A stretch of DNA of 64,000 nucleotides. Source: an uncultured Muribaculaceae bacterium. Lineage in GTDB: Bacteria; Bacteroidota; Bacteroidia; Bacteroidales; Muribaculaceae. This document shows, one piece after another, positions 43,198-50,933 of this stretch (positions within the stretch are counted from its first letter, which is position 1; each line of letters begins with the position of its first letter). Both the position numbers and the translations under genes were made by a program. Location of the stretch: the NCBI GenBank assembly GCA_910579675.1, contig CAJTUF010000002.1:1-64000 (forward strand), written 5' to 3'. The notes under the pieces are model-generated. The model ran no database searches. It was not told where the DNA came from and saw only the letters and a program-made list of their open reading frames with translations.

Positions 43198-43248
43198 AAC
43201 TGGTGGGGTGTTGTGACCTCCACCGGTGCGGTGGAGGTCGGGTTAAAC

Positions 43249-44511
43249 TTATGCTCTCTTTCTCTCGGCTATCATCTTGATGTTGTCGCTGATGATTTGG
43301 GCAATGCGGTCTTGATATTGACAGACCTTGTTGGCGAATGCCCTGCATTGGATGATTGAGTAGTCTTTGAGGGAGATTTCAATCGTGGCGATTGTCTTGT
43401 CCTTGATTTTGGCAGTGAAAACCAATGTGTCCTCTTTGAGGTAGTAGGACGATGAACCTACGCAGATGTGCTGACGGCTTCCCTCATCGTAATACTCGGC
43501 TACGGAGTTGAGGGTATGGACAACGATTTCTCCGTCTGTCATCACTAATCCGGTGTATCTGCCTTTGAGTTCCTCAAACTTGGCTTCATCTTCCTCCGCT
43601 CTCTTGCGGTCTTTCTCTTTCTGCTCCTTGATACGCTGGCGTTCAGCCTTTGCCACATATTCATCGTGTACGGCTTTAAGGTCTTTTGGTGCTACAAACG
43701 TGGGGGAATGGAGGTCTTTGCCAATCCGGTCCAACATCTTGATGTAGTCAAACCACATCTGCGGGTCGTCAATCTTGTAACCTGCCCTGCGTGCCACCTT
43801 GATTGAGTCCCAATATTTGTCAACCTCTTTAGGGTGGTGGCAAAGGTAGCGGAACAACCCCTCCTCTCCGGCTTTCATCAGCGTCTCTGCCTTGGGATTG
43901 GTGAGCAACTGCTGAAACATCGTCACGGGGTGTGCGCCATAGGTAAAGGTTGTGTAGCCATTACGTTTGATGGTGTCAGTGACCTTTGTCCTTGGATAGA
44001 CCCATTGGTTGGCGATGTGCCAGAATGCGTCATTGTCGTGTCTGATTTCCAATGGAGAGCCGAAAGCGAATGAGTCAATGTAGTGACCTAATGTGCGCTG
44101 AAGCCCTACAACTGTGGTGTGTCCGTGCTTGTCAATCCAATAGGAGCCGATTTCAACAAAGCCGGGATTTGCCCTCATACCCTTGCGGAACTCCACAATC
44201 ATCAGAAACATTCGGATTACTTGGAAACCCTTGACTGCGGTGACGATGTTGAAGTATGACCTCTCCCTTACAACTCGCAGGGTGGTAGCCTTGACCTCAA
44301 CCTTTGCGCCACAATGTGGGCAACGGCACATTCCTTCCTCGGCTTCCCACTCGTGACCGCATATCAGACATACGGCTTTCCCTTTCTTGAATTTAAGGGC
44401 ATAGTTGTCGATTGTATGGGTCAGTGCCCACTGCTTTTGGGCGGTGGTGAGTGGGCGAAGATGCCCACTCATTGCCAATATCTGCTCTTGCTTCTTATTT
44501 CTCGGTTTCAT
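43249..44511 (-). CDS. PcfJ-like protein
   Basis: This 420-residue protein has an N-terminal zinc ribbon (CLICGHEW and CRCPHCG, about 48-68), a central conserved PcfJ region and a Lys/Glu-rich coiled coil (about 288-325). The C-terminal domain includes LVMTDGEIVVHTLNSVAEYY and HICVGSSSYYLKEDTLVF. PcfJ proteins occur in conjugative plasmids and ICEs; their job is not established. The gene is preceded by pcfK-like (11 nt), the usual pairing. Confidence 0.83.
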   Translation of the reverse strand: MKPRNKKQEQILAMSGHLRPLTTAQKQWALTHTIDNYALKFKKGKAVCLICGHEWEAEEGMCRCPHCGAKVEVKATTLRVVRERSYFNIVTAVKGFQVIRMFLMIVEFRKGMRANPGFVEIGSYWIDKHGHTTVVGLQRTLGHYIDSFAFGSPLEIRHDNDAFWHIANQWVYPRTKVTDTIKRNGYTTFTYGAHPVTMFQQLLTNPKAETLMKAGEEGLFRYLCHHPKEVDKYWDSIKVARRAGYKIDDPQMWFDYIKMLDRIGKDLHSPTFVAPKDLKAVHDEYVAKAERQRIKEQKEKDRKRAEEDEAKFEELKGRYTGLVMTDGEIVVHTLNSVAEYYDEGSRQHICVGSSSYYLKEDTLVFTAKIKDKTIATIEISLKDYSIIQCRAFANKVCQYQDRIAQIISDNIKMIAERKRA

Positions 44512-44522
44512 AGTCGTATGCT

Positions 44523-44984
44523 TTAGAAGTCCTCTCCAAAGAGATTGGGTTGAACATTGATTTCTTCACCTGCTTTCGGTGCTGTGGCGGTGTGCTTGGG
44601 GGCGGTTGCCTTCGGTTGGTTCTGTCTGCGGAGTTCTCGGAGTTGTTCCTCCCTGTACTGCTCCATAGCCTGTTCTTTGAGGTCGGCTTTATCTTCCTCG
44701 GAGAGTTCCGGCTTTCCTACCACGATGTTGCAGTTGACCTTTCCGCCCTCCTCAATCTCGTTCTCGTCAAAGTAGTGTACCAATAGATTCATAACGGTGG
44801 TGTCGTCCACCACACATAGACCGCTCTTTTGGATTTGGGAGCATAGATAGTTTACCGCTCCCTCCATTGACTTTGAGGGGTTCGCCATTTTGATAGCGAA
44901 TGAGGGTTCTGCGATGCAACGCTCTTGGAGCATTTGCTGCATTACTGCGATTGCAGTGTCGTTTGATTTCAACATTGTAGCCAT
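44523..44984 (-). CDS. PcfK-like protein
   Basis: This 153-residue protein starts MATMLKSNDTAIAVMQQ, as PcfK-family proteins do. It has a helical N-terminal domain (to about 95), a charged coil (SEEDKADLKEQAMEQYREEQ) and a flexible Ala/Pro/Thr-rich tail ending VQPNLFGEDF. The ATG at 44984 is chosen; longer in-frame sequence overlaps the upstream membrane-protein gene. The C-terminal FxxxDF-like end resembles a short docking or clamp-binding peptide, which is speculative. Confidence 0.8.
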   Translation of the reverse strand: MATMLKSNDTAIAVMQQMLQERCIAEPSFAIKMANPSKSMEGAVNYLCSQIQKSGLCVVDDTTVMNLLVHYFDENEIEEGGKVNCNIVVGKPELSEEDKADLKEQAMEQYREEQLRELRRQNQPKATAPKHTATAPKAGEEINVQPNLFGEDF

Positions 44985-44995
44985 AGTCGTAATTT

Positions 44996-45211
44996 TTATA
45001 GGGTGAGTAACCAATAGATGATAAGGAGTGCTGAAACGGCTGAGATAACCCAACCAACGCCTCGGAATATCGGTCGGAGGAAAACCCACAACACCAATCC
45101 GATGATTGAGGTGATAAGGATAGCGACCCACTTGACAACCTTTTTTATGCGGTTGAGACTGGAGATGGATGCTTTGCCTCGTCTATCTGATATGTTGTTG
45201 TTCGTTTTCAT
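44996..45211 (-). CDS. Small two-helix membrane protein
   Basis: This 71-residue protein has a basic N-terminus and two hydrophobic helices (about 27-45 and 51-70). It lies 11 nt upstream of pcfK-like on the same strand, so it probably leads that operon. No family is recognised. Upstream of its start is the long inverted repeat at 45.22-45.44 kb. Confidence 0.6.
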   Translation of the reverse strand: MKTNNNISDRRGKASISSLNRIKKVVKWVAILITSIIGLVLWVFLRPIFRGVGWVISAVSALLIIYWLLTL

Positions 45212-45221
45212 CGTGCGACAT

Positions 45222-45440
45222 TTTTTTTATGCGTCTATCGACTATCGAAGTTTTGCTTGCTCGTTGAATCCGTCCCGTGCGGAGGAAGTAGAGGGATGTT
45301 CGCCCTTCGGTGAAAAAATACGAGCTGACCAACGGGAGGTCTGGAGATTTTTTCGCTGAAAGGATATAGAATATCCCTTCTCCGCACGTTCTCAACTCCG
45401 AGCAAGCAGAGCTTCCTAAGTCGTACTGACTGCATGAAAA
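45222..45440. repeat. Long imperfect inverted repeat (219 nt), possible structured RNA or single-strand origin
   Basis: The two halves of this intergenic stretch pair along nearly the whole length with small bulges. Perfect blocks: TGCTTGCTCG/CGAGCAAGCA (45254-45263 and 45399-45408), CGTGCGGAG/CTCCGCACG (45276-45284 and 45380-45388), AGGGAT/ATCCCT (45292-45297 and 45373-45378) and GAAAAAAT/ATTTTTTC (45312-45319 and 45347-45354). The outer arms CGACTATCGAAG/CTTCCTAAGTCG (45239-45250 and 45412-45423) and TTTTTATGC/GCATGAAAA pair imperfectly. The loop is near 45331-45337. No gene fits. It could be a MITE-like element, an ncRNA, or a single-strand origin for replicating transferred DNA. Confidence 0.7.
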
Positions 45441-45510
45441 CTGGAGCTAAGTTTACGCCCCGGTGAAAACGAGCCACGACATATTGGTACTGAAATCCCT
45501 GAAAAAGTGC

Positions 45511-45518
45511 TATCTTTG
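45511..45518 (+). promoter_or_regulatory. Promoter -7 box of the nucleotidyltransferase-like gene
   Basis: TATCTTTG matches TAnnTTTG and lies 25 nt before the ATG at 45543. Confidence 0.55.
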
Positions 45519-45542
45519 CAGATTTGTCAAATCGCAACAACG

Positions 45543-46136
45543 ATGAATCATATTCAAATCAATAATCTGGCTATCGCCAATCAAAAGAAAGCCCGTGCGA
45601 TACTGGAGGAATCCGGCATCGCTGAAATCTGGAAAAAAGCCGGTTGCCGGGTAAATCTCATCGGTTCTCTAAGAATGGGATTACTCGCTTCTCATCGCGA
45701 CATAGACCTTCATGTCTATTCTTCCGGTATCACAACAGACAGCAGTTTTGCAATCGCGGCTAAGATTGCAACAAACCCGAGAGTAACTGAAATCAGGTGC
45801 ATCAATGGTCTGCACACCGATGAACACTGCATTGCATGGCATGTGTTTTACAAGACCGACGATGGGGAAATATGGCAGTTTGACATTATCCACATTGAGG
45901 AAGGAACTGAATACGATGGTTACTTCGAGAGAATGGCAGAAAGAATTGTGGAAGTAATGACACAGGAGCAAAAAGACCTGATTCTGCGACTGAAATTTGA
46001 AACACCGGAGGGTAAAGACTATCACGGTGTGGAATACTATGAAGCCGTCATCGCCGATGGCATAACAACGATGCCGGAATTTGAAAAATGGGTAACTGAA
46101 CACCGAAAAAAGTATCCATATTACTGGATTCCCTGA
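45543..46136 (+). CDS. Nucleotidyltransferase-like protein
   Basis: This 197-residue protein has the nucleotidyltransferase signature: G41-S42 in LIGSLRMG followed by the metal pair D53-I-D55 (HRDIDLHVY), and a possible third acid in WQFDIIHIEEG (near 115). Similar Bacteroides proteins are sometimes labelled phosphoglycerate mutase family, which the sequence does not support. It may be a lone aminoglycoside- or tRNA-type nucleotidyltransferase, or a toxin-like one; no antitoxin partner is adjacent. The ATG at 45543 follows the promoter box. Confidence 0.65.
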   Translation: MNHIQINNLAIANQKKARAILEESGIAEIWKKAGCRVNLIGSLRMGLLASHRDIDLHVYSSGITTDSSFAIAAKIATNPRVTEIRCINGLHTDEHCIAWHVFYKTDDGEIWQFDIIHIEEGTEYDGYFERMAERIVEVMTQEQKDLILRLKFETPEGKDYHGVEYYEAVIADGITTMPEFEKWVTEHRKKYPYYWIP

Positions 46137-46159
46137 ATGGAACTGCCCGGGCCCGGAAA

Positions 46160-46212
46160 GGCGAGTTTGTGAAAATGCGACAACTACGGCTGGCGATTTT
46201 CACAGTCTCGCC
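46160..46212. repeat. Two-step inverted repeat
   Basis: GGCGAG (46160-46165) pairs with CTCGCC (46207-46212) and GTGAAAAT (46169-46176) with ATTTTCAC (46196-46203), separated by 3-nt internal mismatches on both sides. It lies 24 nt after the nucleotidyltransferase-like gene. There is no T-run, so a simple terminator is unlikely; a recombinase or regulator site, or an RNA structure, is possible. The rest of 46137-46581 has no supported gene. Confidence 0.5.
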
Positions 46213-46484
46213 TCGTGGACTGCCTATAAGCGGTGAGTGACGGAACAGTCGAAAAAATCAATATCAGGCAATGGTGATAAAGAACACGGATGAGCGGCAT
46301 TGAGTCTCATGGTGAAAAGCAGCGTCCCCGGTGCTCACCTTGAGGCGTTGCCGATTATCGGTGTTCCACCATTGCACATAGGCTCGATGCGGTCAAATGG
46401 CATAAGGCATCGCCCTATGCTTTTTGACGGCATTGCGCCGACAACACTGAAGACCGCTCCGTCTCTCACCGCTTTCAAATGAAA

Positions 46485-46531
46485 ATGCCAACCCTCACTG
46501 AGAAAACAAATTCTCCTATGAGGGTTGGCAT
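46485..46531. terminator. Hairpin between convergent genes
   Basis: ATGCCAACCCTC (46485-46496) pairs with GAGGGTTGGCAT (46520-46531), a 12-bp perfect stem with a 23-nt loop. It lies between the rightward nucleotidyltransferase-like gene and the leftward AlbA-type gene and probably ends transcription. Confidence 0.6.
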
Positions 46532-46581
46532 GTGTTGTATTACCTTATCTGTAATATTTAAGCGAATGATATTACTTCGTT

Positions 46582-48063
46582 TTATTCATTGCCGATAATT
46601 TCCCAATGTCCACCGTTTTTTGGACCTATATGACGAAGAATGGCGTCCATTTTGGGGGTTTCTCGTTCTATTGTTCGAGTTGTCACTCCAATTATTTTTG
46701 CCATTTCTGCTATGCTTATTTCTGGATTTTCAGTAACAAGTTCCAATATTTGCAGTTGTCGTGGGCTTAAATTTTTACCGACATCTTTACCGACATTTTT
46801 ACCGACATCTTTACCGACATTTTTACCGACATCTTTACCGACATTTTTACCGACATTATCCGTTTCACCCTTTCTTTGTATCGCAGATTTTAGAGGAAAC
46901 GACACAGTAGCATAAGTGCGGTCACTCGTTATTGAGGGGGTGGTTCCTGTCAATTTTTCCCAACTTGCGAGTTTATTCATGCCATATCCGGCATTCTCTG
47001 CAATGCCTACATAACGGAACAATTTTGCAAGAGTCGGGTTGCGCAACTTTGAATAAACCTTTCCGATGATGTCCTTCACCGGGAGTGGGAAGCAACCTCC
47101 ATTCATAAACTCGATGTGGTCTGTATATACACGGATACAAGATCGCATTGAATCGAAGTGGTCGCAGTGCATGACCATGTTTGCCAATGCTTCGCGCAGT
47201 ACGTTATATTGGCTTTCGTCAGTGGTTGCGAAGCCATCATCCTTGATATGTATGGGGGCATCCACCAATGTCCGAAAGCGGCGAAGTATAATCTGCACTG
47301 CCTCCCAGATGTTTTCCTGCTCTGGGATTCGGTATGTATATCTTACTTCCGCCTCTTGAATGGTCGGGGCCGGAATCTCAATGTAATCAACACAGAATGT
47401 TGGAACATATCTCAACACATAAGGTGCCTTGCCAAACATCAGCAGTCCGGCGTATGTCAGCAATCCCTTGTTTGTGATGTTTACGTGTTCACAAAACTCA
47501 ACATCATCAACATCCCGATATTCGAGGAGGTTGCTTGTCTGGCTTAAAGCGTAACGATAGCTGCGCAGAGTATTAAGATTGAGCATTTCAATCCCACTTT
47601 CAGGGATTATTTCCTCAGTTTTCTTGCCAAACGATTGGTCACGGAACATCGCGCGGATTTCCCCTTCGGTTGCCCGTTGGTCACCGCTACCCATGCGGAT
47701 GAACGTGTTGGCCGGATTGTTGTAATAGACAGGCTTCATCTCAACTTCCGGCACATAGAATGCCAATAGACGTTTGCCATCTATATCGTATGATTTCGAT
47801 GTTACCGCCAATCTTTGATTAAACTTCTCAGAGCGGAGCGTAGTTAGAAAATCCTGTTCAAGTTTTTCGATATTTTCTACTCCCTGTATCTCAAAAGTCT
47901 TGCCAGACTGTTTGAGACCGAGTACAATCCAACCGCCAGAGGTATTTGAGAATGCGCTTACAGTTTCCCAAATAGTCTTCGGCAGTTCTGATTTTGCTTC
48001 TTTGACTTCAAAATCTTCCCATTCTATGTCGCGTAGCTTTGCTACAAGTTCATCCTTTGTCAT
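46582..48063 (-). CDS. AlbA_2 / ATP-binding domain putative regulator with VGKN/VGKD repeats
   Basis: This 493-residue protein of the COG2865 type has an N-terminal AlbA_2 (Schlafen-like) domain with VSAFSNTSGGWIVLGL near 37-52, a middle and C-terminal GHKL-like ATP-binding segment (EALANMVMHCDH and NAGYGMNKL), and a final winged helix (LSPRQLQILELV, then TTRTIERE). Between them seven 4-residue VGK(N/D) repeats occupy about residues 403-429. The start at 48063 is preferred to 48072 because a -7 box (TAATTTTG, 48075-48082 on the minus strand) sits immediately upstream. Members are often regulators in mobile elements. Confidence 0.78.
   Translation of the reverse strand: MTKDELVAKLRDIEWEDFEVKEAKSELPKTIWETVSAFSNTSGGWIVLGLKQSGKTFEIQGVENIEKLEQDFLTTLRSEKFNQRLAVTSKSYDIDGKRLLAFYVPEVEMKPVYYNNPANTFIRMGSGDQRATEGEIRAMFRDQSFGKKTEEIIPESGIEMLNLNTLRSYRYALSQTSNLLEYRDVDDVEFCEHVNITNKGLLTYAGLLMFGKAPYVLRYVPTFCVDYIEIPAPTIQEAEVRYTYRIPEQENIWEAVQIILRRFRTLVDAPIHIKDDGFATTDESQYNVLREALANMVMHCDHFDSMRSCIRVYTDHIEFMNGGCFPLPVKDIIGKVYSKLRNPTLAKLFRYVGIAENAGYGMNKLASWEKLTGTTPSITSDRTYATVSFPLKSAIQRKGETDNVGKNVGKDVGKNVGKDVGKNVGKDVGKNLSPRQLQILELVTENPEISIAEMAKIIGVTTRTIERETPKMDAILRHIGPKNGGHWEIIGNE
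46777..46856 (-). repeat. 12-bp in-frame tandem repeat (VGKN/VGKD)
   Basis: ACCGACAT starts at 46777 and recurs every 12 bp through 46849, seven copies, alternating CTT and TTT spacers so the effective unit is 24 bp. Because 12 is a multiple of three, copy-number slippage would lengthen or shorten the linker without breaking the frame. Confidence 0.85.
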
Positions 48064-48120
48064 ATATTGCAATACAAAATTACAAATTTTTCTCCTATTA
48101 TCAGAACGTTATGCCGTTTC

Positions 48121-49476
48121 TCAGTCAAGTAAGCCCACAAGTTCCTTCTTCATGTCCTCGTCAATGTCACGGTAGCGGGCGAATGCCTTGCTTCCTTCCT
48201 TGTGGCCACTGAGAGAACCTACAAGGTTTGGATCCTTGACTTTCTTGTAGAGATTGCCGATGAAAGTGCGCCGGGCGAGGTGGCTGCTGGCAATTTCATT
48301 GATTGGCCGCTTTTCCTCCTCGCCAGTGGTGGGGTTGAGTATTGTCACCAATCGGTCAACTCCACAGACGGTGAAAATCTTCTTGATAGCCACATTGTAT
48401 TTCTGAGAGCTTATGAATGGGAATAGTTTGCCGCCGAGGTCATCGCGGTCTTTGTATTTCTCCACCAATGCCTGAGCGCGAGTATTGAGGGGTACTCTGA
48501 CAACTTTAGGCCGCTCGCCTTTTGTCTTTTGCGGCATATACTCAATCGCTCCATTGATTATGCTTCGCGGAGTCATCGCCATAAGGTCAGACACACGGCA
48601 TCCGATCAGACACTGAAAGATAAAGATGTCACGCTGGGCTTCGAGGGATGGAGTTGCCGACAAGTCATAATCGGCAATCTGGTCTCTTTCCTCAATGGTG
48701 ATATAGTAGGGTGTACCATATACCTCCGTGGTCTTGCCATTGTATTTTGAAAACGGATCGTTGGTCGTGAGATCTTGGTCGCGGCACCAGCGATAGAATG
48801 CCCTCATCAGTCCGAATAAGCCGATGATGGTATTGTCTCCCTTTGGAAGCGGCTTAGGTTTCTTGCGGTTAGTATGGGTGTCAGCCGGGATTGTCTTGTA
48901 AATCTCAGGATACTTCTCATGGAGTTCATGCTCGGAGCGCAGGAATTTCTCAAAGCGGTTGACATCATCAATAGTGAACTCATCTAATTTGATTTTATAC
49001 CGCTTGCTTCCGTTTGCACGAACATAAAGCTCATAGCGCATCAAGGCGCGTTTGAGAACGCGAAGATGACGGATACGCCATTCAGAAATATTCTTTTTGG
49101 CAATGTAATCTTCAAATATATCGAAGAAGTTTGGGTCGCGTGGTTGACGCTTTTTCTTCTCCGGCTTAGGATTGAGGAACTGGTCGAACTGTTCCATAAC
49201 CAACTCCTTTGTCAGAGCATCTGAAGGTGTCGTTTCACAAAGGTCGATAAGGAAACGCTCGATGTCAATAATCTTGTTTTCGATAGACCTCAATTCCGCT
49301 CTTGCGGCAGAGTCTTTCGGCATTATGAATGTACCTTTGTCAAATCGTTCCGGATCCATCCATAATCCGGTCTTGATACGCATTACAAGGTTGCGTGATA
49401 CACATAGGCGGAGGAGAAGCTCCGACTTTCCCGAAGGGTTCTTGCCCTTGGTGATGTTTCTGGTGATTGTCGCCAT
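48121..49476 (-). CDS. int: Tyrosine site-specific integrase of the ICE
   Basis: This 451-residue tyrosine recombinase has an Arm-binding-like N-terminus (about 1-100), a SAM-like core-binding domain (about 100-200) and a catalytic domain with R294 (IGCRVSDLM), the HxxR motif H399/R402 (SSHLARRTF), SGHKEGSKAFARY and nucleophile Y435. This is the layout of Bacteroidales ICE integrases. It is the last clearly ICE-type gene before the junction zone, with a TAACTTTG promoter box at 49502-49509 (minus strand). It probably catalyses integration and excision at an attachment site close to 49.5-50.6 kb. Confidence 0.92.
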   Translation of the reverse strand: MATITRNITKGKNPSGKSELLLRLCVSRNLVMRIKTGLWMDPERFDKGTFIMPKDSAARAELRSIENKIIDIERFLIDLCETTPSDALTKELVMEQFDQFLNPKPEKKKRQPRDPNFFDIFEDYIAKKNISEWRIRHLRVLKRALMRYELYVRANGSKRYKIKLDEFTIDDVNRFEKFLRSEHELHEKYPEIYKTIPADTHTNRKKPKPLPKGDNTIIGLFGLMRAFYRWCRDQDLTTNDPFSKYNGKTTEVYGTPYYITIEERDQIADYDLSATPSLEAQRDIFIFQCLIGCRVSDLMAMTPRSIINGAIEYMPQKTKGERPKVVRVPLNTRAQALVEKYKDRDDLGGKLFPFISSQKYNVAIKKIFTVCGVDRLVTILNPTTGEEEKRPINEIASSHLARRTFIGNLYKKVKDPNLVGSLSGHKEGSKAFARYRDIDEDMKKELVGLLD

Positions 49477-49501
49477 AGGAGAGTGAATTATTAGTGTAAT
49501 A

Positions 49502-49509
49502 CAAAGTTA
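49502..49509 (-). promoter_or_regulatory. Integrase promoter -7 box
   Basis: CAAAGTTA reads TAACTTTG on the minus strand, 26 nt upstream of the integrase ATG. Confidence 0.55.
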
Positions 49510-49704
49510 GTGAATTTTCCCGACTCCACCAAAAATTCCGTGTCAACGCCGTGTCAACGGATGGTGAATTTAGATGAATCAGGTTCAATTCTGTCTATAA
49601 TTTGAACCAATTCATTTCGGTTTATTCTAATTGAAAAACAAGATATTACGCTATTTTGTTCACCGTTGACACGAATTGTCTCAATTCAAAATAATTCAAT
49701 CTTC

Positions 49705-49777
49705 GTGCCCCTGTTCTGGGCACAGTAAAATCAGCGAGTTAAGATTGTGGTAATTACAGGCTTATCTCGCTGATTTT
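49705..49777. other. Inverted repeats upstream of the integrase; possible attachment or control site
   Basis: GTGCCC/GGGCAC (49705-49710 and 49718-49723) is followed by a 12-bp perfect inverted repeat AAAATCAGCGAG/CTCGCTGATTTT (49727-49738 and 49766-49777) around a 27-nt loop. It lies between the leftward integrase and a rightward small gene. It could be an attR core and arm region or a terminator. The other end of the ICE is outside the window, so no direct repeat can be compared. Nothing else stands out in 49477-49817. Confidence 0.45.
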
Positions 49778-49817
49778 AATTTTCAACAGGCAAATTGCAG
49801 GCAAAATCCAAATAATC

Positions 49818-50138
49818 ATGACAACTTCAGAAAAGAAAAAAATAATGTATGGTATATTTGGTATCATGGTTTCTAAGGGAATCATGAATAACCAACACGA
49901 TATGACATCTAGACTTAAAGGTGTTCTAAAATCCTTAAAAACGATTCATGGTCTTACCGATCAAGAATGTGATGAGTGTCTTCTATATTTTTTCAGAGAA
50001 TACGCTCAAGGTTGCAGCGTTCCAATTGATGACGTAATGATAAAAACTCAGTTTGTCCCAATAGTTAAAAACTATCCTCATTTATCTAAGGATGATATTC
50101 TCTGGGGTGCTTCTATGATTGTAGCTTGCAACAAATAA
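49818..50138 (+). CDS. Small hypothetical protein, AT-rich
   Basis: This 106-residue all-helical protein has a coherent composition (IMYGIFGIMVSKGIMNNQ, then LTDQECDECLLYFFREYAQG) and I recognise no family. Its start follows the 49727-49777 inverted repeat. It has much lower GC than the chromosomal block to the right, like the next gene, so both are probably of foreign origin. Confidence 0.55.
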   Translation: MTTSEKKKIMYGIFGIMVSKGIMNNQHDMTSRLKGVLKSLKTIHGLTDQECDECLLYFFREYAQGCSVPIDDVMIKTQFVPIVKNYPHLSKDDILWGASMIVACNK

Positions 50139-50161
50139 TTTTCACAAAAATAAATTTAGCT

Positions 50162-50455
50162 ATGGGATTCTTCGGAGACATGGGCACCATCAGAAAGATT
50201 TATAAAAAGTTGGAGTCAATTGAGGCAGATATGATCAATATTGAGAAATGCAATCAAGGGATTCTGAATCCAGTGATGTTGATTCCTGCATTCTCTAGTA
50301 TAAATAGCAATCTTCTTCAATTATCTGAAATTGTAGATAAAAGTGGATTAACTGTTCAAAATGCTGATTTTGAATTTTGTGGGCGTAAACTACCTATTCG
50401 TGTCCATATGCTCAACATAGCTCAATGGGTTAGATATCAAATGGAAGATCATTAA
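50162..50455 (+). CDS. Small hypothetical protein
   Basis: This 97-residue protein begins MGFFGDMGTIRKIYKKLESI and is helical with two cysteines. I recognise no family. It lies 23 nt after the preceding small gene and probably forms a two-gene unit with it. The ATG at 50162 is chosen over an upstream in-frame TTG-type extension because the preceding gene ends at 50138. Confidence 0.5.
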   Translation: MGFFGDMGTIRKIYKKLESIEADMINIEKCNQGILNPVMLIPAFSSINSNLLQLSEIVDKSGLTVQNADFEFCGRKLPIRVHMLNIAQWVRYQMEDH

Positions 50456-50574
50456 TCTCCAAATCGCTATCCACAGATTAAATCCAGTTAAATAAAAATA
50501 CCTCCCTCGTTCCGGCTTCATACGAAGTCTCACGGCGTAAGGGCAATTCATAATTACATAAAATATCTGAAATG

Positions 50575-50639
50575 GCAGTGGGTTATGTCGCGGTGTGTCG
50601 TTAAATATGTTGTAAAACATATTCGGCATAACCCACTGC
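50575..50639. repeat. Inverted repeat, MITE-like or terminator
   Basis: GCAGTGGGTTATG (50575-50587) is a 13-bp perfect match to CATAACCCACTGC (50627-50639), and an inner AATATGTT/AACATATT (50604-50611 and 50616-50623) gives a second stem. On the plus strand a T7 run follows within 12 nt (50645-50651). It sits between the AT-rich small genes and the GC-rich HTH remnant, near a plausible ICE or island boundary. Confidence 0.55.
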
Positions 50640-50649
50640 AAAGATTTTT

Positions 50650-50863
50650 TTAACCGGAGCGAGAGGTGGTGTTCTTTGCACCGACGCGGTGGCGGTGGAG
50701 GAGGGTATCGAGGGGGGGCGCGGTTGACGTAGATTTTGCGGCCAATCTGGGAGAAGGGGATGACGCGCTGGTCGCGATAGTTCTGCCATGTCTTGGGCGA
50801 GACTCCGGGCAGCTTTCGCGCGGCTTCTGATTCCAGCCATTCGGCATCGCGGTCAGCGCTGAT
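50650..50863 (-). pseudogene. Excisionase-like helix-turn-helix protein, frameshifted remnant
   Basis: Leftward from 50863 the frame reads DRDAEWLESEAARKLPGVSP, then KTWQNYRDQRVIPFSQIGRKIYVNRA, a typical MerR/excisionase-type HTH. At a run of seven G (50712-50718, plus strand) the frame breaks: a tail LDTLLHRHRVGAKNTTSRSG continues in another frame to a stop at 50650-50652. There is no start codon; a TAA precedes the first homologous residue. Codon use is GC-rich, unlike the genes to its left. It is probably a remnant of an earlier element. Confidence 0.65.
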
Positions 50864-50933
50864 TTATCAACCTGAAAAAGTTTAATCGGACAGCAATAAA
50901 TTATAACAGGATAGTTTTATCAAGTCTATAACG

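Noticed and set aside
45222..45440. Long hairpin considered as a retron ncRNA or integron attC
   Set aside because: No reverse transcriptase or integron integrase lies nearby in the window, and no attC core sites were seen.
45543..46136. Label of phosphoglycerate mutase for the 197-residue protein
   Set aside because: There is no RHGE-type motif; the GS...DxD pattern fits a nucleotidyltransferase fold instead.
46777..46856. Tandem repeats considered as a CRISPR array
   Set aside because: Units are 12 bp, in frame inside a coding gene, with no spacers and no cas genes.
49600..49800. Search for a tRNA gene as integration target near the integrase
   Set aside because: No cloverleaf with a T-arm GTTC/GAAT-type stretch and acceptor stem could be found.
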